64,000 nt of DNA. Source: Leucobacter edaphi. GTDB taxonomy: Bacteria; Actinomycetota; Actinomycetes; Actinomycetales; Microbacteriaceae. The stretch's first letter is position 1; each line of letters begins with the position of its first letter. Shown piece by piece: positions 34,345 through 42,714 of the stretch. The position numbers and the translations under genes are program-made. Where the stretch lies: assembly GCF_016522535.1 (NCBI RefSeq), contig NZ_JAEHOI010000011.1, forward strand, positions 186,001 through 250,000. Reading direction: 5' to 3'. The notes beneath the pieces are model-generated. The model searched no databases. It saw only the letters and a program-made list of their open reading frames with translations, and was not told where the DNA came from.

Positions 34345-35996
34345 ACACGACGCAGCAGCGGCTGAGTCCGGCCGGGCCCGTCGGAGGCACGACCGGATCA
34401 CCGGCGGCCGGTGAGCGGCCCCAGCTCGTGGCCTACGGAGTGTCCGTCGAGGGGCGCCGGGGCGAACGGATCGTGAGCGACGTCGACGTGAGCGTCCGCG
34501 CGGGCGAGTGCCTCGCGATCGTCGGCCCCTCCGGCGCCGGAAAGTCCGTCCTCGCGCGCACGCTCCTCGGCCTCACACAGGCCGATCCCGCGTGGCGGGT
34601 CACCGGCGAGCGATTCGAAATCGCGGGCCAGGATCTCCGGCGGGCCCGCCAGTCCACGTGGCGTCGCCTGCGCGGCCGCACCGTGGCGCTCGTCCTCCAG
34701 GACGCGCTGCAGTCCCTCGACGGGCTCCGGACGATCGGCGCCGAGGTCGGCGAGGCACTCGCCGTTCGCGGAGTGAGACGAAAGGGACGGGACGCGGAGT
34801 CGATCCGCGCGCTGACCGCCGCGGGACTCGCCGGCGCTGCCGAACGCCTCGCCCAGCGGCCGGGCCAGCTCTCGGGGGGCATGCGCCAGCGAGCGCTCAT
34901 CGCGTCCGCGATCGTCGGGGAACCGGCGGTGCTCATCGCGGACGAGCCGACAACCGCGCTCGACCCGGTGACCGCCGGCCGCGTGCTCGACCTGCTCGGC
35001 TCGCTACGGGATGCCGGCACCGGGATCGTGCTCGTCAGCCACGACCTCGCGGCCGTCTCCCGCATCGCGGATCGCGTCGCCGTGCTCGACGGCGGCCGCA
35101 TCGTGGAGATCGGCAGCACCCGCCAGGTGCTCACCGCCCCGCGGAGCCGCACCGCCAGGGAGCTCGTCGCCGCGATCCCGGACGGTCACCCGGCCCCCGC
35201 GCCGCGACTCGGTCCCGAGCTCCTCGCGCTGCGCGAGGTGTCTCGAATTTTCGCCGCTCCGGACGGCGGCGAGACCGGCGTGCGCGGGATCTCGCTCGCG
35301 CTGCGCGCCGGGGAGTCACTCGGGATCGTCGGTTCCTCCGGTGCAGGCAAAACGACGCTCGCGCGGCTGCTCGTGGGCGCGGAACGACCGGACAGCGGCG
35401 AGATCGATCGATGCCCTGGCCCCGCGGGCCCGCCCACGATCAGGCTTATTCCGCAGGACCCGCTGTCGACCTTCGATCCGCGCTGGCGGGTCGAGCGCAT
35501 CATCGGGGCCTCGCGCCGGTCCCCTGCTGCACCGTCACCCGCCGAGCTGCTCCGATCGGTCGGCCTGGACCCGTCGCTGCTCGGGCGGGCGCCGGCTTCG
35601 CTGTCGGGGGGTCAGCGTCAGCGGGTGGCGATTGCGCGCGCGCTCGCGGCCGAGCCGGACATTCTGGTGTGCGACGAGCCGGTCTCCGCGCTCGACGCGG
35701 CAACGCAGTCCGAGGTGATCGGCCTGCTCGGGCGACTGCGCGAGGAACGCGGGGTGGCCCTCGTGTTCGTCTCGCACGATCTCGCTGCCGTGCGCGCGCT
35801 GTGCTCGCGCACCGTGGTGCTCAGCGATGGCCGGATCGTCGAGGACGGCGCCACTGAGGAGCTCTTCTCCGCGCCCGTCCACGAGGTGACCGCAGCACTC
35901 GTCTCGGCTGCGACGGCGGGACCGCATGCAACGGCGCGTCGTGTTCCGGTTTCCGATCCTGATCGGACCCCCGAGGGTGTCGCCGTGAGAGACTGA
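34341..35996 (+). CDS. ABC transporter ATPase, two fused nucleotide-binding domains (DppD-DppF type)
   Basis: The 551-residue protein contains two complete ABC domains in one chain. The first has Walker A GPSGAGKSV and signature LSGGMRQR followed by LIADEPTTALD. The second has Walker A GSSGAGKTT and signature LSGGQRQR followed by LVCDEPVSALD. Most peptide importers use two separate ATPases; the fused form is common in actinobacteria. The gene ends the operon, 4 bp before the next gene. The C-terminus lacks the oligopeptide/dipeptide C-terminal zinc or Fe-S motif. Confidence 0.92.
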   Translation: MNTTQQRLSPAGPVGGTTGSPAAGERPQLVAYGVSVEGRRGERIVSDVDVSVRAGECLAIVGPSGAGKSVLARTLLGLTQADPAWRVTGERFEIAGQDLRRARQSTWRRLRGRTVALVLQDALQSLDGLRTIGAEVGEALAVRGVRRKGRDAESIRALTAAGLAGAAERLAQRPGQLSGGMRQRALIASAIVGEPAVLIADEPTTALDPVTAGRVLDLLGSLRDAGTGIVLVSHDLAAVSRIADRVAVLDGGRIVEIGSTRQVLTAPRSRTARELVAAIPDGHPAPAPRLGPELLALREVSRIFAAPDGGETGVRGISLALRAGESLGIVGSSGAGKTTLARLLVGAERPDSGEIDRCPGPAGPPTIRLIPQDPLSTFDPRWRVERIIGASRRSPAAPSPAELLRSVGLDPSLLGRAPASLSGGQRQRVAIARALAAEPDILVCDEPVSALDAATQSEVIGLLGRLREERGVALVFVSHDLAAVRALCSRTVVLSDGRIVEDGATEELFSAPVHEVTAALVSAATAGPHATARRVPVSDPDRTPEGVAVRD

Positions 35997-36000
35997 CGGC

Positions 36001-36501
36001 ATGAGCGAGGAAACGATTCCGACGCACGTGAAGACAGTGGTCGGCGCGCGGGGAACCCACTCGCGCGCCGTCCCGAATCCGGACAATCCCGGCAATCCGT
36101 TCGCGGCCGGCACCGCGTTCAAGCACCTCGATGGCGATCGGGTGTTCGCGGAGTGGTGGTCTCGCCTTCCTGCTCCGTTCGACGGCGATTACCGGCTGAC
36201 CGAGGTGATGCGGGACGGCGGTCCCGGTGAGTACCTCCAGGTCGGGGGCCGGCGCGGCCGGATGACGTTCGAGATGCGGCGGCTCGTGGACGGCCGGTTC
36301 CGGCAATACGTGATCGGGCGGAAGGCGGACTTCGACCGCGCCGTGTTCGAGTACGCGCCCGAGGAGGAAGTCCCGATCCAATCGAACGTTCAGGAGGTGT
36401 ATCCGCACGAGGTGTGGACCTCGGCATCGGTGACGCCGGTGTTCCGCCTCTGGTTCGAGGAGGGCGAGATCCCCGGCGGGCTCACGATCCGGGAGCTGTA
36501 G
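36001..36501 (+). CDS. Hypothetical protein, 166 aa
   Basis: I do not recognise a family. The protein is soluble and mildly acidic, with no signal or membrane segment. Notable segments are AFKHLDGDRVFAEWWSRLPA, a strand-rich middle (GGRRGRMTFEMRRLVDGRFRQYVIGRK) and a C-terminus ending in LWFEEGEIPGGLTIREL. It starts 4 bp after the ABC operon and converges on the 914-aa protein gene 9 bp away. Codon use resembles its neighbours, so it is probably a real native gene; the tight spacing suggests co-transcription with the transporter. Confidence 0.65.
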   Translation: MSEETIPTHVKTVVGARGTHSRAVPNPDNPGNPFAAGTAFKHLDGDRVFAEWWSRLPAPFDGDYRLTEVMRDGGPGEYLQVGGRRGRMTFEMRRLVDGRFRQYVIGRKADFDRAVFEYAPEEEVPIQSNVQEVYPHEVWTSASVTPVFRLWFEEGEIPGGLTIREL

Positions 36502-36510
36502 TCTGCCGCT

Positions 36511-39255
36511 TCACGTGCGGGTCGGTGAGTCGCGCTCCGGCACGATGTAGGACATGGTCACGGTCGCGACGCTGCCGCCCGCGTAGTCGAAGCGGAGATA
36601 GCGGTCGTCTCCGATGCGATAGAGATCGAAGCCCCACGGCGCTTCGGGTTCGACGGCCTCACGGGGCGGGCCGAAGCGGTCGAGCACCTGCGCGCGGGTC
36701 GCGGGGAGCGGGAGTCCGTCGATGAGCTTGTCGGCGTCCTGGTAGACGCTCCGCTCCGGATCACGGATCCTGATCAAGGCCCCGATCAGGATCTCCTGCG
36801 CGAAATGCAGGAGCACGCCCGTGCGCTCGTAGTGCTCGTTTCGTCCGGGCTCTTCGCCCTCGAGCCCGGCTTCCGTGACCTCGAGCGCGGGGCCGGAGAG
36901 CACGATGAGGTGCTGGTGCTCCGGCGAGTGGAGTGGCGTGCCGAGCGCCTCGAGGAATTTCGCCAGTTGGCCCGTGATCGCATCGGCGGGCAGGAGACCG
37001 CGACTCGATACTGCTTCTCGGGGCGAAGTTTCGCGGGCGCCAGCATGCCCCGCGCTCTGCTCGCCATCCGCGCCCTGCTCGCCATCCGCGCCCTGCGCGG
37101 CCCGCGTCGGTCCGTCTTCGAGCCGTCGCATGACGACGATGAGTTCGAGCTGCCCGGACGGGAAGTCGAACTGCACGTAGCCATCCCCCGCGGCGTAGCT
37201 GAGAAAGTGGGCGGACTCCCGGACCGGCTCGCCGAGGGTGCGCCTAATGTCGTCCATCGTCGGCCACGGGCCGATCCCCCGCACGAGATCGGGGGTGCGC
37301 CGGTATTCGCGGTGCGCGCCCCGGGTGTCGGTGTGGAGGAACACCGTGTCGACCTCCTCGCCAATCAGCAGGAATTCGACGCCGCGATCGGACATGAGCA
37401 GGTATTTCTCTGCGGGCTGGACGTCGTTGAACTTCTCGACGCCGTGTTCGCCGCCCAGGAACGCGAGCGCCCGGTCGAGCGCTGGCTCGCCCTCCCGCGC
37501 CCCGAGGGCGTCGAGGAACACGCGCACGTCGCCACGGATTTCGCCGGCGCGGGAGGCCTGCGCGTCCCAGCGCCTCGCGACGGCGCCCAGCATCTCTACG
37601 ATCTCCCTGGCCGAAACCTCGAGGTGACTGCGGCTCGAGATGATGGGGCGCGGGTAGGGGGCATCGCGGTGGGTGATGGCCTCCTTGCGGATTCCTATGA
37701 GCTCGGCGGCGAGCGCCGGCAGCGATTCCGGTGGCCGGTACTCGACCCCGTCGGTGAGGACGGAAAAGGCCATGTTCTCGGAGTTCATTCCGCGGCCGAG
37801 TTCAACCTCGAGCCTGGCGGTCACTCTGCCGAAGGCGACCTCGACGGTGAACGAGCGCTTGCGCGGGTCAGCGAAGTGCGTCGAGCCGCGTTGCACCGCC
37901 GCGCCAGCCCGCGCGTACGCTCCCATGAACTCTTCGACCGGGAGTGCCGCGAAGCCGCTCAGCGCGCTTCCGAGGGAGTCCTCTGCGATGTCGGTGCCGG
38001 TGCCGGTGTCGAGGGCCCAGTCGCGGTCCCGGTCGCACCAGCGATACCACCCCTCCGCGAGGCCCGCGCGAGAGAGCTCTTTGAGCAGGGCGCTCGCCCA
38101 GCTCAATTCGACGCGGAGGCGCGGTTCGATGGGGATCCAAACCTCCTGCGGCCCCGAGTGCGCGGGCGCGGCGATCGCGGGGAACCCGAGGTCGGCGCTG
38201 ATGGCGAGGAGCTGATCCCGCACGGGGTTTTCGGTTCCACCGCCGCCTCCGAAGACGACATAATTCGTTTCCTGCGGATCGTAGTCGCCGAAGGCGCGCG
38301 CGATGCGTCCGAACTGCTCGAACTCTGCCGCATCGCGACGCACCACTCCTGCCGACCAGGCCGAACGCTGCCCGGCCTCGAGGAATCCGGCCGCCACCTG
38401 CTCCGGACTCCACCAGTCGGCGATCGCGGCGACGTTCTCAACCGAGAACTCGTCGAGCCGAAGTAAGGGTCCGAGGAGCCGATCGATGCCGAGCTCTTCG
38501 ACCGGGGTCCGTTCCTCGCGAAGCCGGGCGAAGGTCCCGCTCGTGAGCGCTGGTGGCGCCGAGAACAGGACGACCCCCGTGACCGGCTCTGCGGCGACCT
38601 CCGCGGAGAGCGCGAGGAGGTCCGGCGGGACGCCGTCGAACATTTCGTGGCAGCGCGCGAGGGCCTCGGGTGCGGCGTAAGGGCTGGTGCGGTCGAAGAT
38701 CGCGAGAAGCCCCCGACCGTCGGGCGCGAACACGGCGCGGACCCGATCGCCTGCCGGGGTGTCGAACCCCGTGCGCTCGGCCTCGCCGGAGTTCTCTTCC
38801 GCGCCGCCGGGGGTGAATCCGCTGATGAGCGACAGTATCCGCAGGCGGCGTCTGAGTTCGAACACCGTGGTAACGCGCAGCGTCGACTCGTCGAACTCGG
38901 AGCGGTGGAGTTCGGTGAGGAGTTCGTCTGGGTCGGAGAACCAGTAGCCGAGCGGGGTCAGCGCGTCGAAGCCGTTGATGATGAACTCGGAGGCCACGTC
39001 GAGTACGTCGCCGGCGTACGGGGCATGGAACTCCTGTACCTCATCGCCCTCGGTGCGCGCTCGTAGGACGAAGCCGCGATCGAAGAACAGCGCGAGAAGT
39101 TCCGAGGCCTCCTCGTCCTCAATGTAGAAGACCGAATTCTCCGCACTGATGTGGGCTTCCACGAAGCCGATCAGTTTCTCGAAGGCGACCTCGTCCGTCT
39201 CGTCGCAAACCGCGATCTCGTTTTCAGCCTCATCGCTGAATTTCAGGGCTCGCAT
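36511..39255 (-). CDS. Large unassigned multidomain protein, 914 aa, with duplicated C-terminal domain
   Basis: There is no signal or membrane segment and I recognise no catalytic motif. An acidic N-terminal module (residues 1-150) and a middle region (250-600) are unassigned. Two similar C-terminal modules lie at about 625-709 and 813-901. Each has a GVxxxxxxEE or QE strand, a (D/K)LxxG(I/L) helix, LG or FG-x-PxR, and a final YxxFDxxxG strand. The linker (710-812) includes a GADGEQ duplication. This multi-module architecture recalls immunity or sensor-like proteins rather than enzymes, but that is inference. The ATG at 39255 has GAGGAG 5 bases upstream. A SHOCT-like small gene lies upstream on the same strand. 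Confidence 0.7.
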   Translation of the reverse strand: MRALKFSDEAENEIAVCDETDEVAFEKLIGFVEAHISAENSVFYIEDEEASELLALFFDRGFVLRARTEGDEVQEFHAPYAGDVLDVASEFIINGFDALTPLGYWFSDPDELLTELHRSEFDESTLRVTTVFELRRRLRILSLISGFTPGGAEENSGEAERTGFDTPAGDRVRAVFAPDGRGLLAIFDRTSPYAAPEALARCHEMFDGVPPDLLALSAEVAAEPVTGVVLFSAPPALTSGTFARLREERTPVEELGIDRLLGPLLRLDEFSVENVAAIADWWSPEQVAAGFLEAGQRSAWSAGVVRRDAAEFEQFGRIARAFGDYDPQETNYVVFGGGGGTENPVRDQLLAISADLGFPAIAAPAHSGPQEVWIPIEPRLRVELSWASALLKELSRAGLAEGWYRWCDRDRDWALDTGTGTDIAEDSLGSALSGFAALPVEEFMGAYARAGAAVQRGSTHFADPRKRSFTVEVAFGRVTARLEVELGRGMNSENMAFSVLTDGVEYRPPESLPALAAELIGIRKEAITHRDAPYPRPIISSRSHLEVSAREIVEMLGAVARRWDAQASRAGEIRGDVRVFLDALGAREGEPALDRALAFLGGEHGVEKFNDVQPAEKYLLMSDRGVEFLLIGEEVDTVFLHTDTRGAHREYRRTPDLVRGIGPWPTMDDIRRTLGEPVRESAHFLSYAAGDGYVQFDFPSGQLELIVVMRRLEDGPTRAAQGADGEQGADGEQSAGHAGARETSPREAVSSRGLLPADAITGQLAKFLEALGTPLHSPEHQHLIVLSGPALEVTEAGLEGEEPGRNEHYERTGVLLHFAQEILIGALIRIRDPERSVYQDADKLIDGLPLPATRAQVLDRFGPPREAVEPEAPWGFDLYRIGDDRYLRFDYAGGSVATVTMSYIVPERDSPTRT

Positions 39256-39320
39256 TCGCTCTCCTCGATTGCTCCGGAACGTTTCTACCCTAACCATGGC
39301 GTGCACACAGCGCCTGCCTA

Positions 39321-39557
39321 TTACCCCTGGTCTGCAGCCTCCTCCGGTTCCTCATCCTCGTATCGCCGTCGCCGGCGCGGGCTCGTGGTCTGACGCAGAT
39401 ACAGGCGAACCAGGCTCTGCTTGCGCTCGAAGTACGCCGGCGCTGCGATGCGTCCCGCCGCGTACTCGGCCTCGAGCTCCGAGATCGATTGCGCCGCGGA
39501 TTCCGCCTCGAACCGGGAGTGCGAGGTGTCGAATGCGGCGGTCGCTCGAATCTTCAT
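39321..39557 (-). CDS. Small SHOCT-like protein, 78 aa
   Basis: The central helix-turn segment ISELEAEYAAGRIAAPAYF resembles a SHOCT domain (two short helices, found at the ends of oligomeric membrane proteins or alone), followed by a basic run (RRRRRY) and an acidic tail (EDEEPEEAAD). It lies 65 bp upstream of the 914-aa gene on the same strand, so the two may be co-transcribed. The ATG at 39557 has a weak ribosome-binding site; a longer open frame to 39662 has no similarity. Function unknown. Confidence 0.5.
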   Translation of the reverse strand: MKIRATAAFDTSHSRFEAESAAQSISELEAEYAAGRIAAPAYFERKQSLVRLYLRQTTSPRRRRRYEDEEPEEAADQG

Positions 39558-39716
39558 GGATCGAGTATGGATGGCACCACTGACACGGACGGCGCTCACC
39601 GAACACACGCGAGAGAGAAAATTGGAAACTGGCCCGTCGCCGGGCGAGAATGGCACCCACACGCGCTGCTGGACCGAACTACGGCAACGGGAAGCGCTGA
39701 CCAGGGAGTAGCACTC

Positions 39717-40613
39717 ATGAGCGTCATCATTTCGGGGGCCTCCGGCCTCATCGGCACCGCGCTCGCGAGTGCACTGCGGGATCGGGGAACGCGGGTGACG
39801 CGTCTCGTGCGGCGCGAGGCGCGATCCGCCGATGAGATCAGCTGGGATCCGGCCGCGGGTCGGCTGGACGCGGACGCGATTCGCGGCGCCGCGGCGATCG
39901 TCTCACTTGGCGGGGCGAGCGTGGGGCGGCTGCCCTGGACCAGGACGTACCGCGAGACCCTCGTCCGCTCGAGGGTCGAGGGAACGCGGACGATCGTCAA
40001 CGCGCTGCACGCTCTGGCGAAGAACGGCGAGCCCGTCCCTGCACTGCTCTCGGCGTCCGCGTCCGGGTTCTACGGTTCCGCGCCGGGCGTGGAACTCACG
40101 GAGAAGTCGCCGGTGGGCGACACCTTTCTCGCGCGGCTGTGCGAAACGTGGGAGGCCGAGGCGCTCCGGGCGGAAGACGTGGCGAGCGTCGCGCTCCTGC
40201 GCACCTCCCCGATCTTGCACCCGCGTGGCGTGCTGCGGCCGATGATCCAGCTCACCCGCTTCGGGCTCGGCGGCCCGCTCGGCAGCGGACGCCAGGTCTG
40301 GCCGTGGATCTCCCTCGAGGACGAGGTACGGGCCATTCTGCACGTGATCGACAGCCGGATCGCGGGTCCCGTGAACCTCGCTGGCCCCGTCGCCGCGACC
40401 AACGCCGAGATCGGGCGGGCACTCGCCCGGAAGATGCGGCGCCCATTCTTCCTTCCGGCCCCGACCCCGGTCCTGAAGCTCGCGCTCGGAACCGATGCGA
40501 CGGAGTCACTGCTCACCGCGGACGCGCGCGTCACACCGAGCGTTCTCGCGCAGACCGGATTCGCCTTCACACACGACACCGCCGAAGCGGCGATCCGGGA
40601 CCTGGATCTCTAG
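39717..40613 (+). CDS. TIGR01777-type NAD(P)-dependent epimerase-like protein (YfcH/SulA family)
   Basis: The 298-residue SDR-fold protein has the nucleotide-binding GASGLIGTALA at residues 6-16 and the TIGR01777 features SASASGFYGS, RTSPILHPRGVL and a C-terminal ADARVTPSVLAQTGFAFTH. Its cellular role is poorly defined; related proteins have been annotated as cell division inhibitors without firm proof. The ATG at 39717 has GGGAG about 9 bases upstream. It is convergent with the photolyase gene. Confidence 0.88.
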   Translation: MSVIISGASGLIGTALASALRDRGTRVTRLVRREARSADEISWDPAAGRLDADAIRGAAAIVSLGGASVGRLPWTRTYRETLVRSRVEGTRTIVNALHALAKNGEPVPALLSASASGFYGSAPGVELTEKSPVGDTFLARLCETWEAEALRAEDVASVALLRTSPILHPRGVLRPMIQLTRFGLGGPLGSGRQVWPWISLEDEVRAILHVIDSRIAGPVNLAGPVAATNAEIGRALARKMRRPFFLPAPTPVLKLALGTDATESLLTADARVTPSVLAQTGFAFTHDTAEAAIRDLDL

Positions 40614-40635
40614 CGCCCCAGCGGAAGCACCGGCC

Positions 40636-41961
40636 TCAGCTGGGCAGGGCGCGGTAGGCCTGGAGCGCGTCGCCGCGCGTGGATTTCAGGTCGATGATCT
40701 GGGGCAGGGCCACGCTGTACGGCGCCCAGCGCTCCACATAGGCGCCCTCGGGATCGAACTTCTTCTGCTGCAGTTCGGGGTTGAAGATCCGGAAGTAGGG
40801 GGCAGCGTCGACGCCCGATCCGGCCACCCACTGCCAGTTGAACGGGTTGCTGGCCTCGTCCGCGTCGACGAGGGTGTCCCAGAACCAGGACTCGCCGATC
40901 CGCCAGTGGAGGCCCAGATTCTTCGTGAGGAGCGACGCCGCGATCATGCGCACGCGATTGTGCATGAAGCCCGTCCGCCAGAGCTCCTGCATTCCGGCGT
41001 CGACGATCCCGAAGCCTGTCTTCCCGGCCTTCCAGGCGTCGAACCCCTCGTCGGCCTCGGTGAGCCACGGGAAGGCATCGAAGCGCGGGTTGAGATTGCT
41101 CGATTCAAGCGGGCCGAAGTGAAAGGCGGTGTGCTTGGCGAATTCTCGCCAGCCGAGTTCGGAGAGGAACATTCCGGTGTCCCCGCCCGCGCGGAGCGTG
41201 CGATGCCACACCTGGCGGGGGCTGATTTCGCCCCACCGCAGGTGCGGGGACAGCTCGGATCCTGTCTCCTCCGCAGGGAAATCCCTGCGGGCGTAGCGCT
41301 GCACCCTCGTTTCGAGGAACGCCTCGAGCGCGCGCACGGCCGAGGCCTCCCCCGGCTCCCACCGCGCCGCGATCCCGCCGGCCCAATCGGGATCCGTTGG
41401 GAGGAGACCCCAGGAGGACAGCTCCTCGCTCTCGACGGTTCGTTTCGAGGGAAGAAGCCCCTCGGGGATCGGCAGCGGCTCAGCCGGCGGCGGGCCTGCC
41501 GTGCACGCCCGCCAGAAGGCCGAGTACACCCGGTAGGGCCCGCCCGACTGGGTGGCGACGGTCCAGGGCTCGAACAGCAGGTCGCCCGGGGAGGACCGCA
41601 CCGTGATCCCCGACTCGCGGAGCGCCGCCTTGAGCGCGGCATCGTGGGAGCGCGCCTGGCCGTAGCGACGATTCCACAGCACCCGATCGGCGCCGCTTTC
41701 CCTGACAACTCGCGGCACCTGTTCTTCCGCCGCACCCCGCCGGAGCACGAGCGGGATCCCGCGCCGACCGAGCGCCTCCCGCAGCGAGAGCAGCGAATGA
41801 TGCAGCCACCACTTCGCGGCACCCCCGAGCGGGCGCACGTACTCCGACTCCTCGTCGAGCACGTAGAGCACGATCACGCCGTCAGCATCGTCGGCAGCCG
41901 CGGTGAGCGCCGGGTTGTCTCCCAGCCGCAGATCGTCGCGAAGCCACACGAGAGTCGTCAT
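40636..41961 (-). CDS. phr: Deoxyribodipyrimidine photolyase
   Basis: The 441-residue DNA repair enzyme reverses UV-induced cyclobutane dimers using FAD and blue light. The N-terminal antenna-binding domain starts with TTLVWLRDDLRLGDNPAL. The FAD-binding domain includes SELSPHLRWGEISPRQVW, GFMHNRVRMIAASLLTKNL and the C-terminal DEASNPFNWQWVAGSG. All are hallmarks of class I CPD photolyases. The ATG at 41961 is preferred over a much longer open frame because it begins at the conserved sequence; the ribosome-binding site is weak. Confidence 0.94.
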   Translation of the reverse strand: MTTLVWLRDDLRLGDNPALTAAADDADGVIVLYVLDEESEYVRPLGGAAKWWLHHSLLSLREALGRRGIPLVLRRGAAEEQVPRVVRESGADRVLWNRRYGQARSHDAALKAALRESGITVRSSPGDLLFEPWTVATQSGGPYRVYSAFWRACTAGPPPAEPLPIPEGLLPSKRTVESEELSSWGLLPTDPDWAGGIAARWEPGEASAVRALEAFLETRVQRYARRDFPAEETGSELSPHLRWGEISPRQVWHRTLRAGGDTGMFLSELGWREFAKHTAFHFGPLESSNLNPRFDAFPWLTEADEGFDAWKAGKTGFGIVDAGMQELWRTGFMHNRVRMIAASLLTKNLGLHWRIGESWFWDTLVDADEASNPFNWQWVAGSGVDAAPYFRIFNPELQQKKFDPEGAYVERWAPYSVALPQIIDLKSTRGDALQAYRALPS

Positions 41962-42034
41962 TTCAATATCGTAATGGTGGGAACGTATTCGGGCTCGACG
42001 CCCGCCCGCCGACCGGACGCGGAGGTCAGAAACG

Positions 42035-42532
42035 ATGCTTGAACTGCGGATTCGCTCCGTCATCACGATCGATTGCGAGCCGGATCTTGCCTGGCGTTCG
42101 CTCCACGATCCCGCCGTGGCCGCGCGGCTGTACGCCCCCGCCCTGCAGATGCGGCCGGCGGCCGGAACCCGGCTCCCCGAGCGGTTCGAATCCGGTTCGC
42201 GCACCGATGTTGCGCTGCTCGCGTTCGGGATCCTGCCGCTCGGGACCCAGCGCATCGCGATCGAGGACCTCTCCCCCGCCGAGGCCGCGCCAGGAGCCCG
42301 GACAATGCGCGACGCCGGGAGGCCGCTCACCGGGCCGCTCGCCCTGCTGCGATCCTGGAACCACGAGATCTCGGTCTACGCGACGAGAACCGGAACCGCG
42401 ATCTGGCACGAGGAACTCACGATCGGCGGCCTCTTCGCGCCGATCGGCTACCTCGTCCTCGCCCCGATGTGGCGCGTCCGCGCGATGAAACTTCGGGGGC
42501 TAGCCAAGGGGTGGCGGGGAACTCCAAGGTGA
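42035..42532 (+). CDS. SRPBCC/START-fold-like protein
   Basis: The 165-residue protein shows a pattern of alternating strands beginning with LELRIRSVITIDCEPDLAW, then a GTRLPERFESGSRTDVALLAFGILPLG segment and a C-terminal helix (APIGYLVLAPMWRVRAMKLRGL). That is compatible with a ligand-binding SRPBCC-type fold, possibly membrane-associated at the C-terminus. The assignment is tentative. It is divergent from phr (73 bp apart) and is the last gene of normal composition before the AT-richer segment. Confidence 0.5.
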   Translation: MLELRIRSVITIDCEPDLAWRSLHDPAVAARLYAPALQMRPAAGTRLPERFESGSRTDVALLAFGILPLGTQRIAIEDLSPAEAAPGARTMRDAGRPLTGPLALLRSWNHEISVYATRTGTAIWHEELTIGGLFAPIGYLVLAPMWRVRAMKLRGLAKGWRGTPR

Positions 42533-42714
42533 TCGGGGCGCTCGATTTCTGAGGGAAGCTCCGCCGCCTACTCATTTCCCGTTCCGGAGTGACTATGTTG
42601 ATCGCAATATGCGTGTCACACAATCGCTCAGAAGACGTCTCACCCAAATCGTTTTGGAAGAGCCTCCCCTCATCTTGGGAATAGCCGCCCGCGCCTTGCT
42701 CGTGAGTCAACTAG

